64,000 nucleotides of DNA from Diacronema lutheri (lineage: Eukaryota; Haptophyta; Pavlovophyceae; Pavlovales; Pavlovaceae), in contig JAGTXO010000069.1 of the NCBI GenBank assembly GCA_019448385.1, positions 1 through 64,000 on the forward strand, written 5' to 3'. A model generated the notes under the pieces. The model was not told where the DNA came from and did no database searches. It saw only the letters and a list, made by a program, of their open reading frames with translations. Position numbers and translations under genes: made by a program. Of the stretch, positions 1 to 13,100 are shown piece by piece (the stretch's first letter is position 1; each line of letters starts with the position of its first letter).

Positions 1-1194
1 GCGGGAGGTGGCGCGGTGCGTATCGCGCTATGCGTGGTCGCCGCGCGCGTGGGGGTTCCTGACATACCCGGGAACCCGCCCCCGCGGTCGCGACACGTGC
101 AGGCAACGCATGCGGCAACGCAAGCGGTCGGGTGTTGGCGTCGGTCGCGGGCGCCGTCTCTCGGTCGAGGTGATGGAGATCATCCTCTGGCAGTACTATT
201 TTCTCGGTAGGAGCACGTTGACGATCGCGGATGACCTCCAGACATCCACCAACACGCTCACGGAGTCGACTGTCCGCGCGACCATCAACCGGTACGAGGC
301 CACCGGTATCGTCGACTACCCGCCGGGCAAGCCACGCGGAGAAGCTCATGAGCGCTGACGACCAGGCGCTAATGCTCGCGATCGTGCAAGAGCAGCCGTG
401 GCTTTACTTAAGTGAGATTGCGGCCGAGCTGCAGGCCGCCACGCACAAGGCGTTTACGCGCGAGTACATCCATTACGAGCTCCACGCCGCCGGCCTCTCG
501 CTGAAGACGATGCAGCGCGTCCAGGCGCAACGCGACAACGACCAACGGGCAGATTACTGGCAGGCCGTGCGCTCGTACGTCCGCGATCCGGCGCAGCTTG
601 TTTTGGCGACGAGACGGGCATCGGACGGGCGGACCGCCCGTCGCAAAATGGGCTGGGGCTTACGCGGCACGCGGGTCAACGTGATCCAGGTACGCCACCG
701 CGGCGTGCACATCTCCATCCTCGCGCTGTTCGCACAGGGAGGCTTTATCAGCTTTAATTGGGTGCCGGGCGGTACAACACGCACGCGTTCGTCGATGCGA
801 TGCGCCAGATGCTTCCCCAGGTCATGACGCCATACCCGGGGCCGCGCTCGGGTCCTCGTGCTGGACAACTGCCGCATCCACCACGCGGAGCGAGCCGAGC
901 TCGACAGCATCCTCAACAACATTGATGGCGCGGGCGGGCAGAGCGCTGCTCCTGTTCCTCGCGCCGTACTCGCCCATCGACAACCCTATCGAGTTTGGCT
1001 TCAGCGTGCTCAAAAACTACTGGAGGAAACACTCGGTTGAGCTGGACGCGCTCGACCTTAACGAGGCCATTCAAAGGTGTCTGCTGCAATGCTATCAAGA
1101 CGGGCAGTCGGCAGACGCGGCGCAGCGCAATCCCTCTGCCGCGGCGACATTTGCGCACTGCGGTTATTCTGTTCCGGGTCTAAAACAGTTGTAG
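1..1194 (+). pseudogene. decayed IS630/Tc1-mariner-like transposase, 5' end outside window
   Basis: The recognisable order is an N-terminal helix-turn-helix region (about 125-350), a second HTH/linker (about 350-560) and a DDE catalytic core. In the core, DETGI-like residues near 608 are followed by RRKMGWGLRGTRVNV (first catalytic Asp region). VLDNCRIHH near 855 carries the second Asp, and LAPYSPIDNPIE near 957 is the classic third-acid motif of IS630/Tc1 enzymes. The frame changes at least four times (near 340, 610, 770-850 and 930), so no full-length product is possible as read. The stop is at 1192-1194. The left end and any terminal inverted repeat lie outside the window, and I found no clear right TIR. 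It is a plain cut-and-paste DNA transposon relic. The family assignment is strong, the exact subfamily unknown. Confidence 0.8.
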
Positions 1195-1316
1195 CGTCGG
1201 TCGCATACGGCCTCAGCGAGCGAAACCGCGATCATCGCGCCACCGCGCGCGTGCGCGAGGACGCGAGGGGAGATCGGGACGAGCGCCAGAAGGGTTAGAA
1301 GCGCACGTCGTCCGTA

Positions 1317-1440
1317 CCTTGGCAACTTCCACCTCGTATTCCGCCGGGCTAAGGATGCCCTGGTTGCGGTAACCGAGCAGATCCTCGAGGCGCGTCGCAA
1401 ACTTGGTGAAGGCTGACGACGAGCCAGCGGGAGATGCCAT
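1317..1440 (-). CDS. short exon with SHOCT-like helical hairpin (partial gene)
   Basis: An ATG at 1440 opens a frame reading MASPAGSSSAFTKFATRLED and continuing LLGYRNQGILSPAEYEVEVAK. The spacing of the hydrophobic and Gly-Ile/Leu-x-x-x-E residues resembles SHOCT domains, the short C-terminal oligomerisation hairpins (L-x-x-L-x-x-G-I-L-T-x-x-E-F). The exon appears to end at 1317 in a GTACGG splice-donor-like sequence. The next exon would lie to the left, where the transposase relic now sits. The frame is also open upstream of this ATG, so the piece could be a 3' exon of the preceding gene. The similarity is by eye only. Confidence 0.3.
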
Positions 1441-1837
1441 CGCGAGCGGCAGCTCGCGCCGCGCGAGCGCTGCGCCCGGCGCAGGCGCAGCGGCTGCGGC
1501 GCGGGTGTACGCGAAGGGCGGCAATGTGGTGGGGGTCGGGTGGGCGAGCAAACGCGTAAGTCTCGGGTGGATTGGCGGCTCGCGAGCGCGCTTTTCATCT
1601 GCGTGCGCGAGCTCACCTGCGATGCCGGCCGCGGGAGGGTCCGCCTGCTCTGCCACGTTTGGCGCTGCGGCGGTCGACAGCCCTGGCGTGCCTGGGCCCG
1701 CTGGAAAGGATGGCGCAGAGACACGGACGTCGCGGCGGCGAAAAAATCGCTCGGGCACGCGGGTGTGAGTTGGCGTGCGTGCACGTGGTGCGCGCTGCGC
1801 GCGCGCACCTCCCGCGGACGCTCCCTTAGGCCCGCGG

Positions 1838-3994
1838 CACGTCGTTCGCCTCAAAGTCCGGCTTAAGCTCGGGGAGCACGTAGAGCGTCTCGGGCTTCTG
1901 AGGAACAGCTGCTGGCGCTCGACGCAATGGTTGATGTGCGCGGCAGTTTTGATCCACGCTTGCGGAGACGCGTCCCAGCCGGCTTTGCACGATTCGAGCG
2001 CAACCCCGACCTGCTGTGCGAGCGCAACCCTATGCGCCCCTGGCATAGAGGCACCATAAGCCTGCGGCGCCGGCATAGATGCGGAGCCCGCACCGAACGC
2101 GCCGGCCCAGCCCCCCGATGCCACGAGGCCGCCGCCGCCAACCTTGCCCAAGTGTTTGGGCGGAACCGTCACTTCGACGGCGAGGTGGAGGATGCGGAGG
2201 TCATGCTGCGTGCTGCTCGGCGCGTAAAAAGGGCGCGACACGTCATTATCGCCATTGACCAGCGTCAGGCGGTCGGACTGCGCGCGCCCCCGTCCTCCTC
2301 GCCGATCCCGAGCCGGAAGAGCCGGAGGAGCTGAGGCGGCGGCGGCAGGTTGCCGTTCGCCAAGTCGTGCACCGAGCGCACGAGCTCGGTGATGGCCTCG
2401 CGGTTCGCGATCGGCGCGTAAAAGCCGACGGCTTCGCCTTCAACGACCGCCGACTGCCGCAGGACGACCGTCGTCGATCCGACCTTTGCGACGCCCGCCA
2501 GCTTGTACACGACAGAGAGTGCGTAGCGGCGCGAGCTGCCGTCGTCGTCCTCGCCCTCCTCGTCGTCCTCGCCTGTCGAGAGCGAGTAGCGGCGCGATGC
2601 GTCGCGCGCGCCGCCGGGCCGGCGCGCCGACACCTCGTCCGTCTCCGCCGTGCGCTGCTCGAGCTGCGTGGCCTTAACCTCCGCCGCCCTGGCGGCCGCC
2701 TCGTCCTTATCGGCTTTCGCCTGAGCCGAGCGCGCCTGCGCTTCCGCCTTCTCTCCCTGTGCGATTGCAATCTTCAGCTTGTTCTCCTCGCGCACAGCGA
2801 TCCACCAACCGACTTGGCGATTTCCGCGGCCCTCCGCATTCTGCTGCATGGTGTGCTTGGCTCTCTTTGAGGCGAACACGCATGCGATCGCGATCTTGTC
2901 CTCCTGGGTCGGGCCCAGCTTGACGCACAGCTGCTCGCCCGGCTGAAGAGAGTTCGCAAATCTGCTGAAATCGTGCAGCTCCTTGAGGCGCATCACCGGG
3001 CACAGCAGCTTCTGATTGGCCTTTTTGCCCTTCTTCTTGTCCACGGCCGACGTGATGGTGATTAGCTGCGGCGGGAGGACGCCGTACGCAAACGGCGGAT
3101 CGACGAGCTGGAACAGGTGTGCGTGCGTCAGCTGGAACGAGGCGATCAGCTCGTTCATGCGCGCCTCGATAAACCTCGGGAAGTAATGGCCGTTGCCGAC
3201 GTTCGGCTTGCACAAGGTGCCTGCCACTGTCCCCCAGAGCTTCCTATTCGGCGCGTCGGAGTAGTCAAAGAAGCGCGCCGCCTGCGGATCCAAATAGAGA
3301 GTGGCATCGTACACTTCGAAGGGCGCGAGGTACACGCGCAGCGTCTCCAGAGCCTGCTCCTCGGCCTCGGAGTCGTCTGATACCGACTTGGGAGAATCGC
3401 ACGCGGGCGCCGACGCGGGCCCGCGCGCCGGCTCGCCCTCGCACGGCTCGACCGCTCGCAATGCGCTCGAGTTCTCGGCCGGCGCGCCGGCCCCGTTGCC
3501 ATCGAACGCGCGCATCGAAGCCATCCGCTTGGATGCCAGGCTTGCATCGACGCTTAACTTGCGAGTCGAGCGCTGCGGTTGCGCCCCCGCCGACGACGGC
3601 GAGTAGATGGACGCCGCGGCACTCGGTCGCGCGCGCTAGCCGGCGCCGACGTCGCGCGCGCGCACTCGACCTCGTCCTGGTCGGCCTTGCGCTTCGCTCG
3701 GCTAGCCTTGTTGGCAATCGCCTTGGCCAACATAACGTCGGCCGCATTGTCGGCGCGAGCTGCGCCAGCGCGCGGTCCCGCCGAGGGCGTGGCGGCGTCC
3801 CCGTCTGAGCGCGCGGCCGCGAGCGCGCCATCGCCTGCCAACTGGCGACGCGCGGCGGAAGTCGCGGCTGCGGCGGCGGGGTCCTGGCCATGCCGGGAAC
3901 CCGCGGCCGGCACGGCGACATCACCATCGTCGCCGCCGTCCAACGCCAACCCCTGGTGCGAGGCGCTCCGCCGCGTGCTCATGCGCCTCGACAT
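1838..3994 (-). CDS. unrecognised spliced gene with coiled coil
   Basis: The start is ATG 3994. Exon 1 (3994-3671) is Ala/Asp/Lys-rich and ends AKRKADQDE. A 98-bp phase-0 intron (3670-3573, GTCGAG...CCGCAG) joins it to RSTRKLSVDASLASKR. The following 420-codon exon holds a globular part (LYLDPQAARFFDYSDAPNRK, later WWIAVREENKLKIAIAQGEK) and an Ala/Glu/Lys coiled coil. An acidic loop and a C-terminal domain follow. Near 2278 the frame changes at a CGCGCAG acceptor-like site. Either a GTGCGC donor at 2381 is used (104-bp intron) or one base is missing. A third frame change near 1900 leads to the plausible C-terminus ETLYVLPELKPDFEANDVPR and TAA. I recognise no family. The gene could be degenerate. 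Confidence 0.5.
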
Positions 3995-4089
3995 TTTCGC
4001 TTTTCGCGCGCGGGTCTCTCCTACTTATTCCTTCGTCCGCGAACTCAGACCCAACGGGCAGTAACCAAACGTGCGGCAAACACGTTCTG

Positions 4090-4136
4090 TGCGCCGAAAA
4101 GTGCGCGCGCCACGTTTTTTTGCGCCGAAAAGTGCG
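4090..4136. repeat. two 16-bp direct repeats (TGCGCCGAAAAGTGCG)
   Basis: TGCGCCGAAAAGTGCG occurs at 4090-4105 and 4121-4136, each preceded by CACGTT and a short spacer, so the unit is about 31 bp. The pair lies in the short AT-richer gap just beyond the 3' end of the giant Fanzor-bearing gene and before the start of the unrecognised gene at 3994. Confidence 0.6.
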
Positions 4137-4171
4137 ATTCTCCCTAGTATAGATGGTCAAGCCAAATCCGA

Positions 4172-7100
4172 TCAGGGGCACGATCGCGCCCCGAGTGCAG
4201 CGCGGGCCGTTCGGAAGGACGTCCTTGTGAGGGAGCTCTTCGCGTTTGGCGAGCGGGGGAGCACGACGCGCAGCGTTGCTGCGGCGGCGTGCGGGCGGCG
4301 AGCAGCGGTCGGGCTGCTCGCGACGAGGCCGGAGCAGACGGCGCCGTGGCCGCCGGCGCAGGTGACGCGCGCCGACGAGCCGTAGCGAGCGTCCGTGATC
4401 CGCACGGCGGTTGGAGCGGGCCGGCTGGTGCGGCGCGCTCGGCCACGGGTGGCGGCGTGCACGGTCGTGCCGCGCGCGGCACGCGTCGCCAGCCGCGCGC
4501 GACCTGGGCAGAGCCCGCAAAGCGTCGACCGCTGCGCGGCTCGGCCGTGCGTCAACGCCGGCCGCGCTTCGGCCCGCGCGCGCTGCCGCCGCCGGCACTG
4601 GCGCTGGCAGCTCCGCGGGCGGGGGTGCGGGCGCGAGAGCCGCCGCCGCCACCGCCGCCGCGCCCGCCGCCGTCGTCGCCACCGCCGTCGCCGCCGCCGC
4701 CTCCCCGCCGTCATCGTCGTCGTCGCCGCCGCCGCCTCCGTCGCCGTCGCCGTCGCCGTCGCCCTCGCCGCCGCCGCCGTCGCCGCTGCCATCGTCGTCG
4801 TCGTCGTCGTCGCCCTCGTCGTCGCCCTCGTCGTCGCCGTCGCACTCGTCGTCGCAGTCGTCGCCCTCGCCGTGCACCATGCGCTCCTCACGCTCCCACA
4901 CCTCGCCGCGCGCCCACCAGGCGAGCACGAGGGCAAAGCGCTCAGGCGTCGACGTGGTGTCGCGCCCGGCCGCGTGCGCCGCCATGTCGTGCACGTCGTA
5001 GAAGATGTTGCGCGCGGCGTTGTAGTCGCGGTGCACGGGCTTCTTGCCGCCGTTGCACGCCGGGCAGATGACGAGCGCGTGCACCGTGCGCGTGCCGCCC
5101 TTTGCCACGGGCAGGCGCGGGTTCTGCGCGAGCTCCGCGCCGCAGCGCTGCAGCCTGCCGCCCTTGGCGAGCCGCGGCATCGAGCAGTGCATCGACGTGT
5201 ACGGCTCGGGCACGAAGACGGCCGCGACGGCCGCGCCGCCGCAGCTCGCGCAGCAGCCCCACCTGGAAGGCGGGCGGCGCGCCCTTGGGCTGCGCGCCCT
5301 TGTGGTCGCGCAGCCACTTGCCCACGCACACGAGCAGCCGGTCGCGCGTCACGCCGTCGACACAGTGCGCCGCGATGAGCGCCTCGGCGACGCGCGCCGC
5401 GTTGGACCGCCCGCCGCTGTCGCGCCGCCAGCGCTCCTTCCGGCGCGCCGGCGCGTCGTACACGTGCTCGGCGGCGCGCTCGCGCACCCCGCGCGCTCTC
5501 GCGGTGGAAGGCGTGGAACTCGCCCTCGCCGAGCACCTTGGCGCTGTGCGCCTCGCCAAGCCGCGCCTCGTCCGCCTCCACGCTGAACTCCTCGCCGCGC
5601 CCGTCCTTGCGCACGCGCCGCCGCGCCGCGTTGGTCTTGGCCGTCTCGCGCGCAAAGCCCGCGGCGCGCGCGCGCGCGCGCTGCGTGAACTGCCGCCAGA
5701 CGGCCGCCCGCCCGACGTGCGCAGAGTAGGTGGTGATGTTGCCCATGTTCGGGTCGGCCGCGACGACGACCGCCGCCTCGACGTCGATCGCCCGCCGCAG
5801 CTCGGAGCCGAGCGCGACGGCGATGCGCCCGTCCGGCCGGCGCCAGCGGTGCAGGACGCCCGAGCCGCCGGCCGGCGCCTGCGCCTTCGGCACGAGGACG
5901 GTCCCGACGGCGTGCACGGCGACGCCATCTGTCACCACCGACTTGACGGGCTGCCGGCCCGGGAGCGGCACGCGCGGCAGCGGCGCGAGGCCAACCCACG
6001 AGCGCCGCGCGTGCCACGGCAGATCGGCCGGCGGCCGCTCGCGCCCGGCGTAGTCGAAGACGCGGTTGGAGATGTCGAAGCGCGTCGCAAAGACCGCGTA
6101 CCTGACGCGCACGTCCGACATCGGCGGGGTGTTGCCGTTTGTGCCTGTCCACTTGATCGGCTCGCCATCGTGGTCGCGCAGGTCCAGCGCCTTGAGCCGC
6201 GCGCGCAGCTCCTTGCGCTCGTCATCCGAAAGCGTCACCCAGATGGCGCTCGCGGCGAAGCGCACGTTGCGCGGCACCTGCGCGCAGCGCGCGGCGCGCG
6301 AGCGCGCGGGCGCGTGACCAACCTGGCCGCGGGGCGGCGCGCACGGCGGCGGCGCGCGCGCGCTTGGGCCCTCGGCGGCGGCAGCGGCAGCCACGCCTCG
6401 CGCGCACATTGTGCGTGCGCAGCGGCGCCACATTGTACCGCGGCGGCCGTCCGGTCAGCTGCGTGTGGATGTGCGCGAGCCGGCAGAGCAGCGCCTGCCC
6501 CTCGGCCACGTGCTGCAGGGTGCGGATCTGCACGAGGAAGTAGCGCGTCGTGTGCCGGTCGTAGTTCCACCTTTTCGTGGGCGTGCACTTGTAGTCGATC
6601 TTGTGGAGGACCATGTCGGGCAGGTGGCGGTCGAGCGCGGCGGGGCAGCCGACGCGCGCGCCCTCCACGTCGCCGCGCAGCAGCCGCTCGCACAGCTCGC
6701 GCACGCGCGCGTTTCGCTGCATCTCGGGCAGCGCGACGAGCGCCTCGTCGCGCTCGACTGCCGCGCGGACGACGTCGCGGAGCAGCCCGTTCACGACGCG
6801 CGATGGATGCATCAGGCACGCGGTAGACACCTGCGTCGCCTCCGCCTCGAGGATCTCCGTGAGGCCCACCGCGCAGACGGGCTGGACGCCCTCGGCCATC
6901 TCGCCGACGGCGCGCGCCGTCGCCGCCTTGGTCTGCGCGGCGGCTTGCTCGGCGGGCTTGCCTCGGGGCGCTGCACCGTACGTGCTCTCGTCCTTGTGCC
7001 AGCCGATGGCCGAGAAGATCGCACGGACGGTTCCCTTGTCCATCGTGGTCGACGTGTGCACGCTGGTCGACGGGCCGCCCGACGCCGCGCCGACGGCCTG

Positions 7101-10100
7101 CGCGCTCGCCACCGCAGCCTCGTCGCGCACCACCTTGTTGATGACGCGGTACGCCTGTGTCGTGAGCCTGTGCACGGCCGCCGCGATGCGCCGCAGCTCC
7201 TTCCGCGCACCGGGCTGCGCCGTCACCGCCTGCGGCCCCGCGTTGAGCGTCGAGCGCTTGACCACGAAGCCCGGGAGCACGCTGCCGCGCGTGCGCGCCG
7301 TCGCGCCGCCGGCGGCGCGCGCGCTCGGCGCAGCGGGCTCGTCCACGCGCGCGCGCTCGACGCCGCGCGCGCGGGGAACGCTCGGCGCGCGCGCGCCCGC
7401 GGCGTCGCGCGCGCTCGCGGCGGCACCCGCCGCGGCGCGCTTGCCCGCGGCGCCCGACTCGCCGTGCGCGCGAAGCGGCGCCGACGCCAATGCCGACGCC
7501 GCGCCCGCGCCGCCGCTGCCGCTGCCCGATACGCCCGCGCGCCGCTTCTGCTCGTCGCGCGTCTTGCGGAACTGGGCGACGAGGTCGCTGCTCACGTTGG
7601 CCTCAGGCTCCCACGTGTCGGCGCTCTCGTCGTAGCCCCGCCACCTGATCCGGAACTGGAACGTCACCTTCTTGCCCGCCTTGCGGCGCTCGTCGACGAC
7701 CGCCTCGACCTCGTACGTGCGCGCCTCCTCGTCGACGCTCGCGCCCGCCGCGCTCGCGCCCGTGTCCGGCCACCCAGCGACCGTGCCGCCCAGCCTCTCG
7801 GCGGCCGCGCGCAGCTGCCGCTCGCGCTGGGCGGCCGCGGCGCCTCGCGCGACCAGCGCGGGCAGCATGCCCGCGCCGCCCGCGAGGCCGTGCGCGCCGA
7901 CGCTGGCGGTCATCAGCGCGTCGAGGCACGCGAACGTTGCGAGCGCACGCGCGCCATCGTCGCCGCCGCGCGGCTGCGAGCGCACGACGGGCGATGGCCG
8001 CGGCTCCCCCTCGGCCGCGAGCAGCGGCCAGATCGCACTGGCCAGCGCGACGGCATGCGCGCCGACCGCGACGGCCACGTCCGCGTCGAGCGGCGCAAAG
8101 TCGTAGCGCACGAGCGCGGCCGGGCGCGAGTCGTCCGTCGGCCGGTCGGCGACGAGCAGCCCGACCGGGCGCGGCGGCTCGCCGGACGGCGCGGCGACGG
8201 GCACGCAGAGGAGCACGACGAGCAGGCGCGGCGTGCCGCCGAGCAGCGCGCGCGCGGCATCCGCCCCGTCGGCTCCGCCGCGCGCGGCCGCGGCGAGCAG
8301 CTCGGCCGCGCGCGTCGGGCCCAGCGCCGTGCGCGCGTCCTTGCGCGCGCGTGCGCGGGCCGTGTACGCGGCGCAGGCGTCGTCGAGCACCGCCGCGCTG
8401 GGCGCGGTGCCAGTCGTCGCCCACGCGCGCAGCGCGTCGCGCACCCGCGTGACGATCGCCTGGTCGACCGCCGCCTCGCCGGCAGCGTGCGCCGGCGCGC
8501 ACGCCGGCGGTGCGGCGGCAGGCGCGAGCGCGGGCGCGCCGTCGGCGCCGTCAACGCCGACGGCGCCGTCGGCGCGCCGCCACGCGAGCTTCGCCTCGAT
8601 CTGCTGCCGGACGGCGTGGCAGTGCCGGTCGATGCCGCGCGCGTCGTCGAGCGCGGCCAGCGCGTCCTCAGCGGCGGGACGGCCGCTCGCGTCCGCGACG
8701 GCCTGCAGGCAGAGCAGCGCGGCCGCACGCGCGTTGCACGCGCTCTGCGGCTCGGGCGCGAGCGCGAGCTCGAGCTCGAGCGGCGACGCGCCTCGCGCCG
8801 CGGCGATCGCGTCCATCAGCACGTCCAACCGCTGCACCAGCGCCCTGTGCGCGTCGCGCGGCGCGCCCGTCGACGGCGCGCGCGAGCGCGTCGCCACGAG
8901 CCCGAGCGCGCGCGCCGGCGCGCCCGCCGGCGTGTGCAGCACGAGCAGCGCCGCGCCCGCCAAGCTCGCGTTGCGCGTGACGAGCGCGAAGATGCGCGTC
9001 GCCTCGTGCGCGCCCACCGACGCCCAGATCGCAGCGCGATCGGCGTCCGTCTGCGCGTCGCACAGGTCGCGCACGTCGTCCGGCGCGAGCAGCGCGCCGC
9101 CGCCGGCGGAGCGCGCGACGATCGCCCGCGCCTCCGCCACGAAGACGGCCTGCGGCAGGTCGGCGTGGCGCGCGTCGACGATGGCGCGCGTCGCGTGCAC
9201 GCCGAGCTCCACGCCGCGGTAGAAGGCGCGCGCGTTGGCCGCGCGCGCGTGCGCCGGCCGTCCGTCCGCGTTGCGCCTCGCGCGCGCCTGCTTGCTCGTG
9301 CGCGCGAGGCCGTCGCGTGGCGGTGGCGGCAGCGTGGCGAGGAAGCGCGCGGCGGGCGGCGGCGCGCGCACGCCGCGCTGCCGCCGTGCGATGGCCGCGA
9401 GCCGCCGGCCCGCCGCGCTGCCGCCCGCGCCGACGTGCTGCCGGCGGCCGAGCGCCGCCGGTGGCGGCGGCGGCGGCGGCGCGGCGGCGGGCGGCGGCGC
9501 GACGGCGGGCGGCGGCGCGGCGGCGGGCGGCGGCGCGGCGGTGGGCGGCGGCGCGGCGGCGGGCGGCGGCGCGGCGGCGGGCGGCAGCGGCGGCGGCGCG
9601 GCGGCGACGGCAGCACCAGTCGGCTTGTCCGCCCACGCACCCGAGACTCTGTCCCAGACCTTGCCCCATGGCGCGCGCCCACGCGGCCGCGCGAACTGCC
9701 CCGGCTCGAGCGCCTGGCCGCGCTTGGCGGCGGCGGCGGCGGCAGGGGGCGGGCGGCCGGCGCGCCAGTCGAAGACAGGTGCAACCGTGGCGGCAGGCGC
9801 CGAGTGCCGCGCGTCGGTCACAGAGCGCGTGGTGCGCGCGGCGACCGTGGCACGCCTGGCGGGCGGGCGGTGAGCAGCGCCCGCCGGCGCGCCGGCGGGC
9901 GCGGCCGCCTCGAGCCCGGCGGAGGCGCCGCGCTTGCGCTTGCGCGTGCCGCCGCGCGTGCGCCTGCGCGCGCGCCCGCCGCGCGCCCGTTCGGCCTGCG
10001 CGTCGCCAGCCGCGTCGCCGGCCGCGTCGCCGCGCCGCACGTAGACGACCGCGAACGCCTCCTCGCCGGTCCCGTCGACGCCGCCGCGCGCGCGGCGCAG

Positions 10101-13100
10101 GACCGACCGCCACTGCAGCCGCCGCGCGCGGCCGGGCTCGCACGCAAACCAGCGCCCACCGCGCCTGACGACGGCCACAAAGTCGTCGTCGCGCCGCCCG
10201 CGCCGGCGCGTGCGCAGCAGCACGCACTGCACGTCGAGCCAGCCCTCGTGCCAGTCGGCCGTGCTGGGGGCGACGCGAATCGACTGCGGGAGCTCGACGC
10301 CAAAGCCGGCGAGCCGCACGATGTGCGCGACGATGACGCTCGAAATGGCGGGGGCGCTCGACGGGTCGCCCGCTGCAGCGAGCACCGCCCCGCCCCAGTG
10401 CTCACGCGTGACGCAATCCGCGTCCTCGACGTGCACGTGCGCCACGCTCGCGCCGAGCTGGTGCAGCAACGCGCAGATGTCGGCGTCGACCGTCCTCTCC
10501 TCCTCGGCCGCCTCGGCCGTGCCGCGGGCGGCGGCGTCGCCTGCCGGCTGCCCGAGGTACGCGATCGCCCGCTCGACGGCCGCGCGCTCCGCACGCGCTG
10601 CGCTGTCGATCGCCGCATTGCCGACGGGCGCGCGCAGCGCCGCGATCGCGTCTTGCAACGCCGTCGCGTCGCCCGTCGCCGCCGTCGCCGCCACCGCCGC
10701 CGCGCTCGCGGTGCCGTGCGCGACGGCGTGCAGCGCGGCGGCGCGCGCGGCGGGGATGCGCCCGTCCAGCGCGAGCACGAGCGGCGGCCCGGCCGGCGTC
10801 TGCTGCCGCCGGTGCCGCCGGCTCGCAGCCGGGTGGTCGGCGCGCGCGCGCTCGAGCCGCGCGCGCCGCTCGACGACGCGCGCCCAGAAGGCCTGCACCC
10901 TCGGCTGCGCGAATGCAAGCCAGCCGACGCCGCGCGTCACGACGTGCACGACGATCCGGTCCTCGTGCCTGAGGTACTGCACGTAGAGCGCTTTGCGCAC
11001 GCCGAGGACGTGCATGCCGAGCTGCAGCTGATCGCGGTGCGGCTGCGGCGGCCCGTCCTCGTGCGCCTTGGCGTCCGCCTTGGTGAGCGTCTTCACCTCG
11101 ACGAGGACCTGCTCGTTGTCTTCGGGGAGGATGGCGAGCCCGTCCGGCGAGAAGGCGAACGGCGCGCTCTTGTCGTGCGGGTCCGCACGCACCATCGGCA
11201 GGTTGCACACGACGGTGATGCCGTACGCGGCCGCCAGCTTGCGCAGCGCGACGGCCTCGCCGAGGATGCCCGCGGTCGTCGCCTTGGTCCGCACCTCGCG
11301 CCGCCGCCGGTGCACGTACTCGTCGGTGAGCGTCTCGTGCGCGACGCCGGCGTTGTCGTTCACGACGTCGCCAACCTTGCTGCCCGTGACCTCCTCCCAT
11401 CGCTCGTCGTGCCAGCGCGGGCTGCGCTGCGCGGGCGCGCCCGCGCCGACGGCGTCGAGCACGCGGCGCAGCGCTGTGCCGTCGGGCGCAGCAGGCACGC
11501 GCGCGCGGTCCTGGGCCTCGCGAGCGTCGAGGACGCAGCCCGTAGTGGAATCTTGGGGTAGGTCGAGCTTGCTCGCCTCGCCGTAGCGGCTCTCCAGCTG
11601 GCGCGGTGCGTCGGCAGGGCCGCCGTCCGTGCGCGCACCCGACGCGCCCGCCAGTGCACGCGGCGCAGCGTCCGAGGCGCCCGCCGCGCCCGCGCCGCCG
11701 CCAATCGCGCCAGCGCACGCGCGCGCCGCGACCTGCGGACGGCCAGCCGCAGGGACCTCGTCCGCTCGGCCGGCCGCTGCGTCGGCCGTCCGCTTGGCCA
11801 CCTCGCGCACGTCTCCGAGCGCGAGCGTGGCTGGCGCCGTCGAGCTCCCGTGGCGTTTGTTCCAAAACTCGAGCAGCCCGCCAAGGAAGGGCGTGCCCGT
11901 CGGGCGGTCCTCGGGCACCTCCGCCAGGATCGCGTCGACGCGCAGCGCGGCCGCCACATCGCAAAACGCGCGCGCGGCGCGCGCCATCCGCTCGGCGCGC
12001 GCGCCGCCGTCGTCCGCCGCGCGGCGGATGGCGTGGCTCACGTGCGCGACGCGGAGCGAGACGACGGCGTGCGCCGGCGCGTCGGCGCCCGTGCCGAGCG
12101 TGTGCCGCCGGATGGCCAGCTGCCCATCGCCCATGCGCGGCGGCAGCGACGCGCACGCCGCGACGGTCGTCGTGCCGGCCGCGCTGTCGCACAGCCAGCT
12201 CGCCTCGCCGCCGCCCGCAAACTCAAAGGTCGCGAAGCCCTCGCGGCCGAAAAGCGCGACGAAGTGGTCGAGCACCGCCTTGTTGATCGCGCGCGCCGCC
12301 GGCCGCGTCGATGCGCCGCGGGCAGCGCCACCCGCCGCGCCGCGCGCATCGCTGCACGTCGCAGGGCAGGTGCAGCCGGACGCGCGCACGCCGTCCGACC
12401 GCGTCCGCGGCAGCTCGAGCTCGCGCACCTTGGGGCAGAACCAGAGCGGGTTGGACGCCTCGAGGCACAGCACGACGAGCCGCCCGTCCGTGCCGGCCAG
12501 CGCGCGCGCGTCGCGCAGCAGCTCGACGGCGAGCTCGGACGTCGCCGCGTGCACCGCCGGCTCGCCCGTCGCGCGGTCGGGCGGGAAGAGGCCACCGCCG
12601 ACGAGCGGGCTGGGGCAGCGGCCGAGCATCACGAGCAGCGGCGGCGGCGGCGTCTGCGGCGCCTGCTGCCCGACCGCAGCCGCCGTCAGCCCGGCCAGGT
12701 CGGAGCTCGTGCGGAGGGCCTTGAGCGCGACGCGCGAGCCGGTGCCCGCCTGCTCGGAAAACGTGGCGAGCATGGCGCACGTGCTCGCCCTCGCGCCGCA
12801 CTGCCAGCTGACGCGCGCGAGGAGGCCTTCCAGCGTGTCGTTTTCGCGCGGCCGCGTGACCGCGTCGAGCGCCGCCGGGCCGAGCTGGAGGCTGCCGGGC
12901 GTGACGCACAGCACCGCCTCGTGGTAGGCGCGCAGCAGCTCCCTCGGCAGCTGCTCGGCGGGCGTCGCCGCCTGCCCGCCCACCCACCGTGCACCGTGGC
13001 CGCCGTCGCCCGCGCCCGCGAGCCGCACCGCCGGCCCGCCCGTGATCGCCGAGGTCGGCGGCGTGCCGAGCGCGTCGACGAGCGCGCGCACGGGCGCGAC

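Noticed and set aside
6411-11561. Very long plus-strand open frame (about 1,700 codons) opposite the giant gene
   Set aside because: Its translation is Arg/Ala/Gly low complexity, while the minus strand carries real domains. At this GC content antisense frames stay open by chance.
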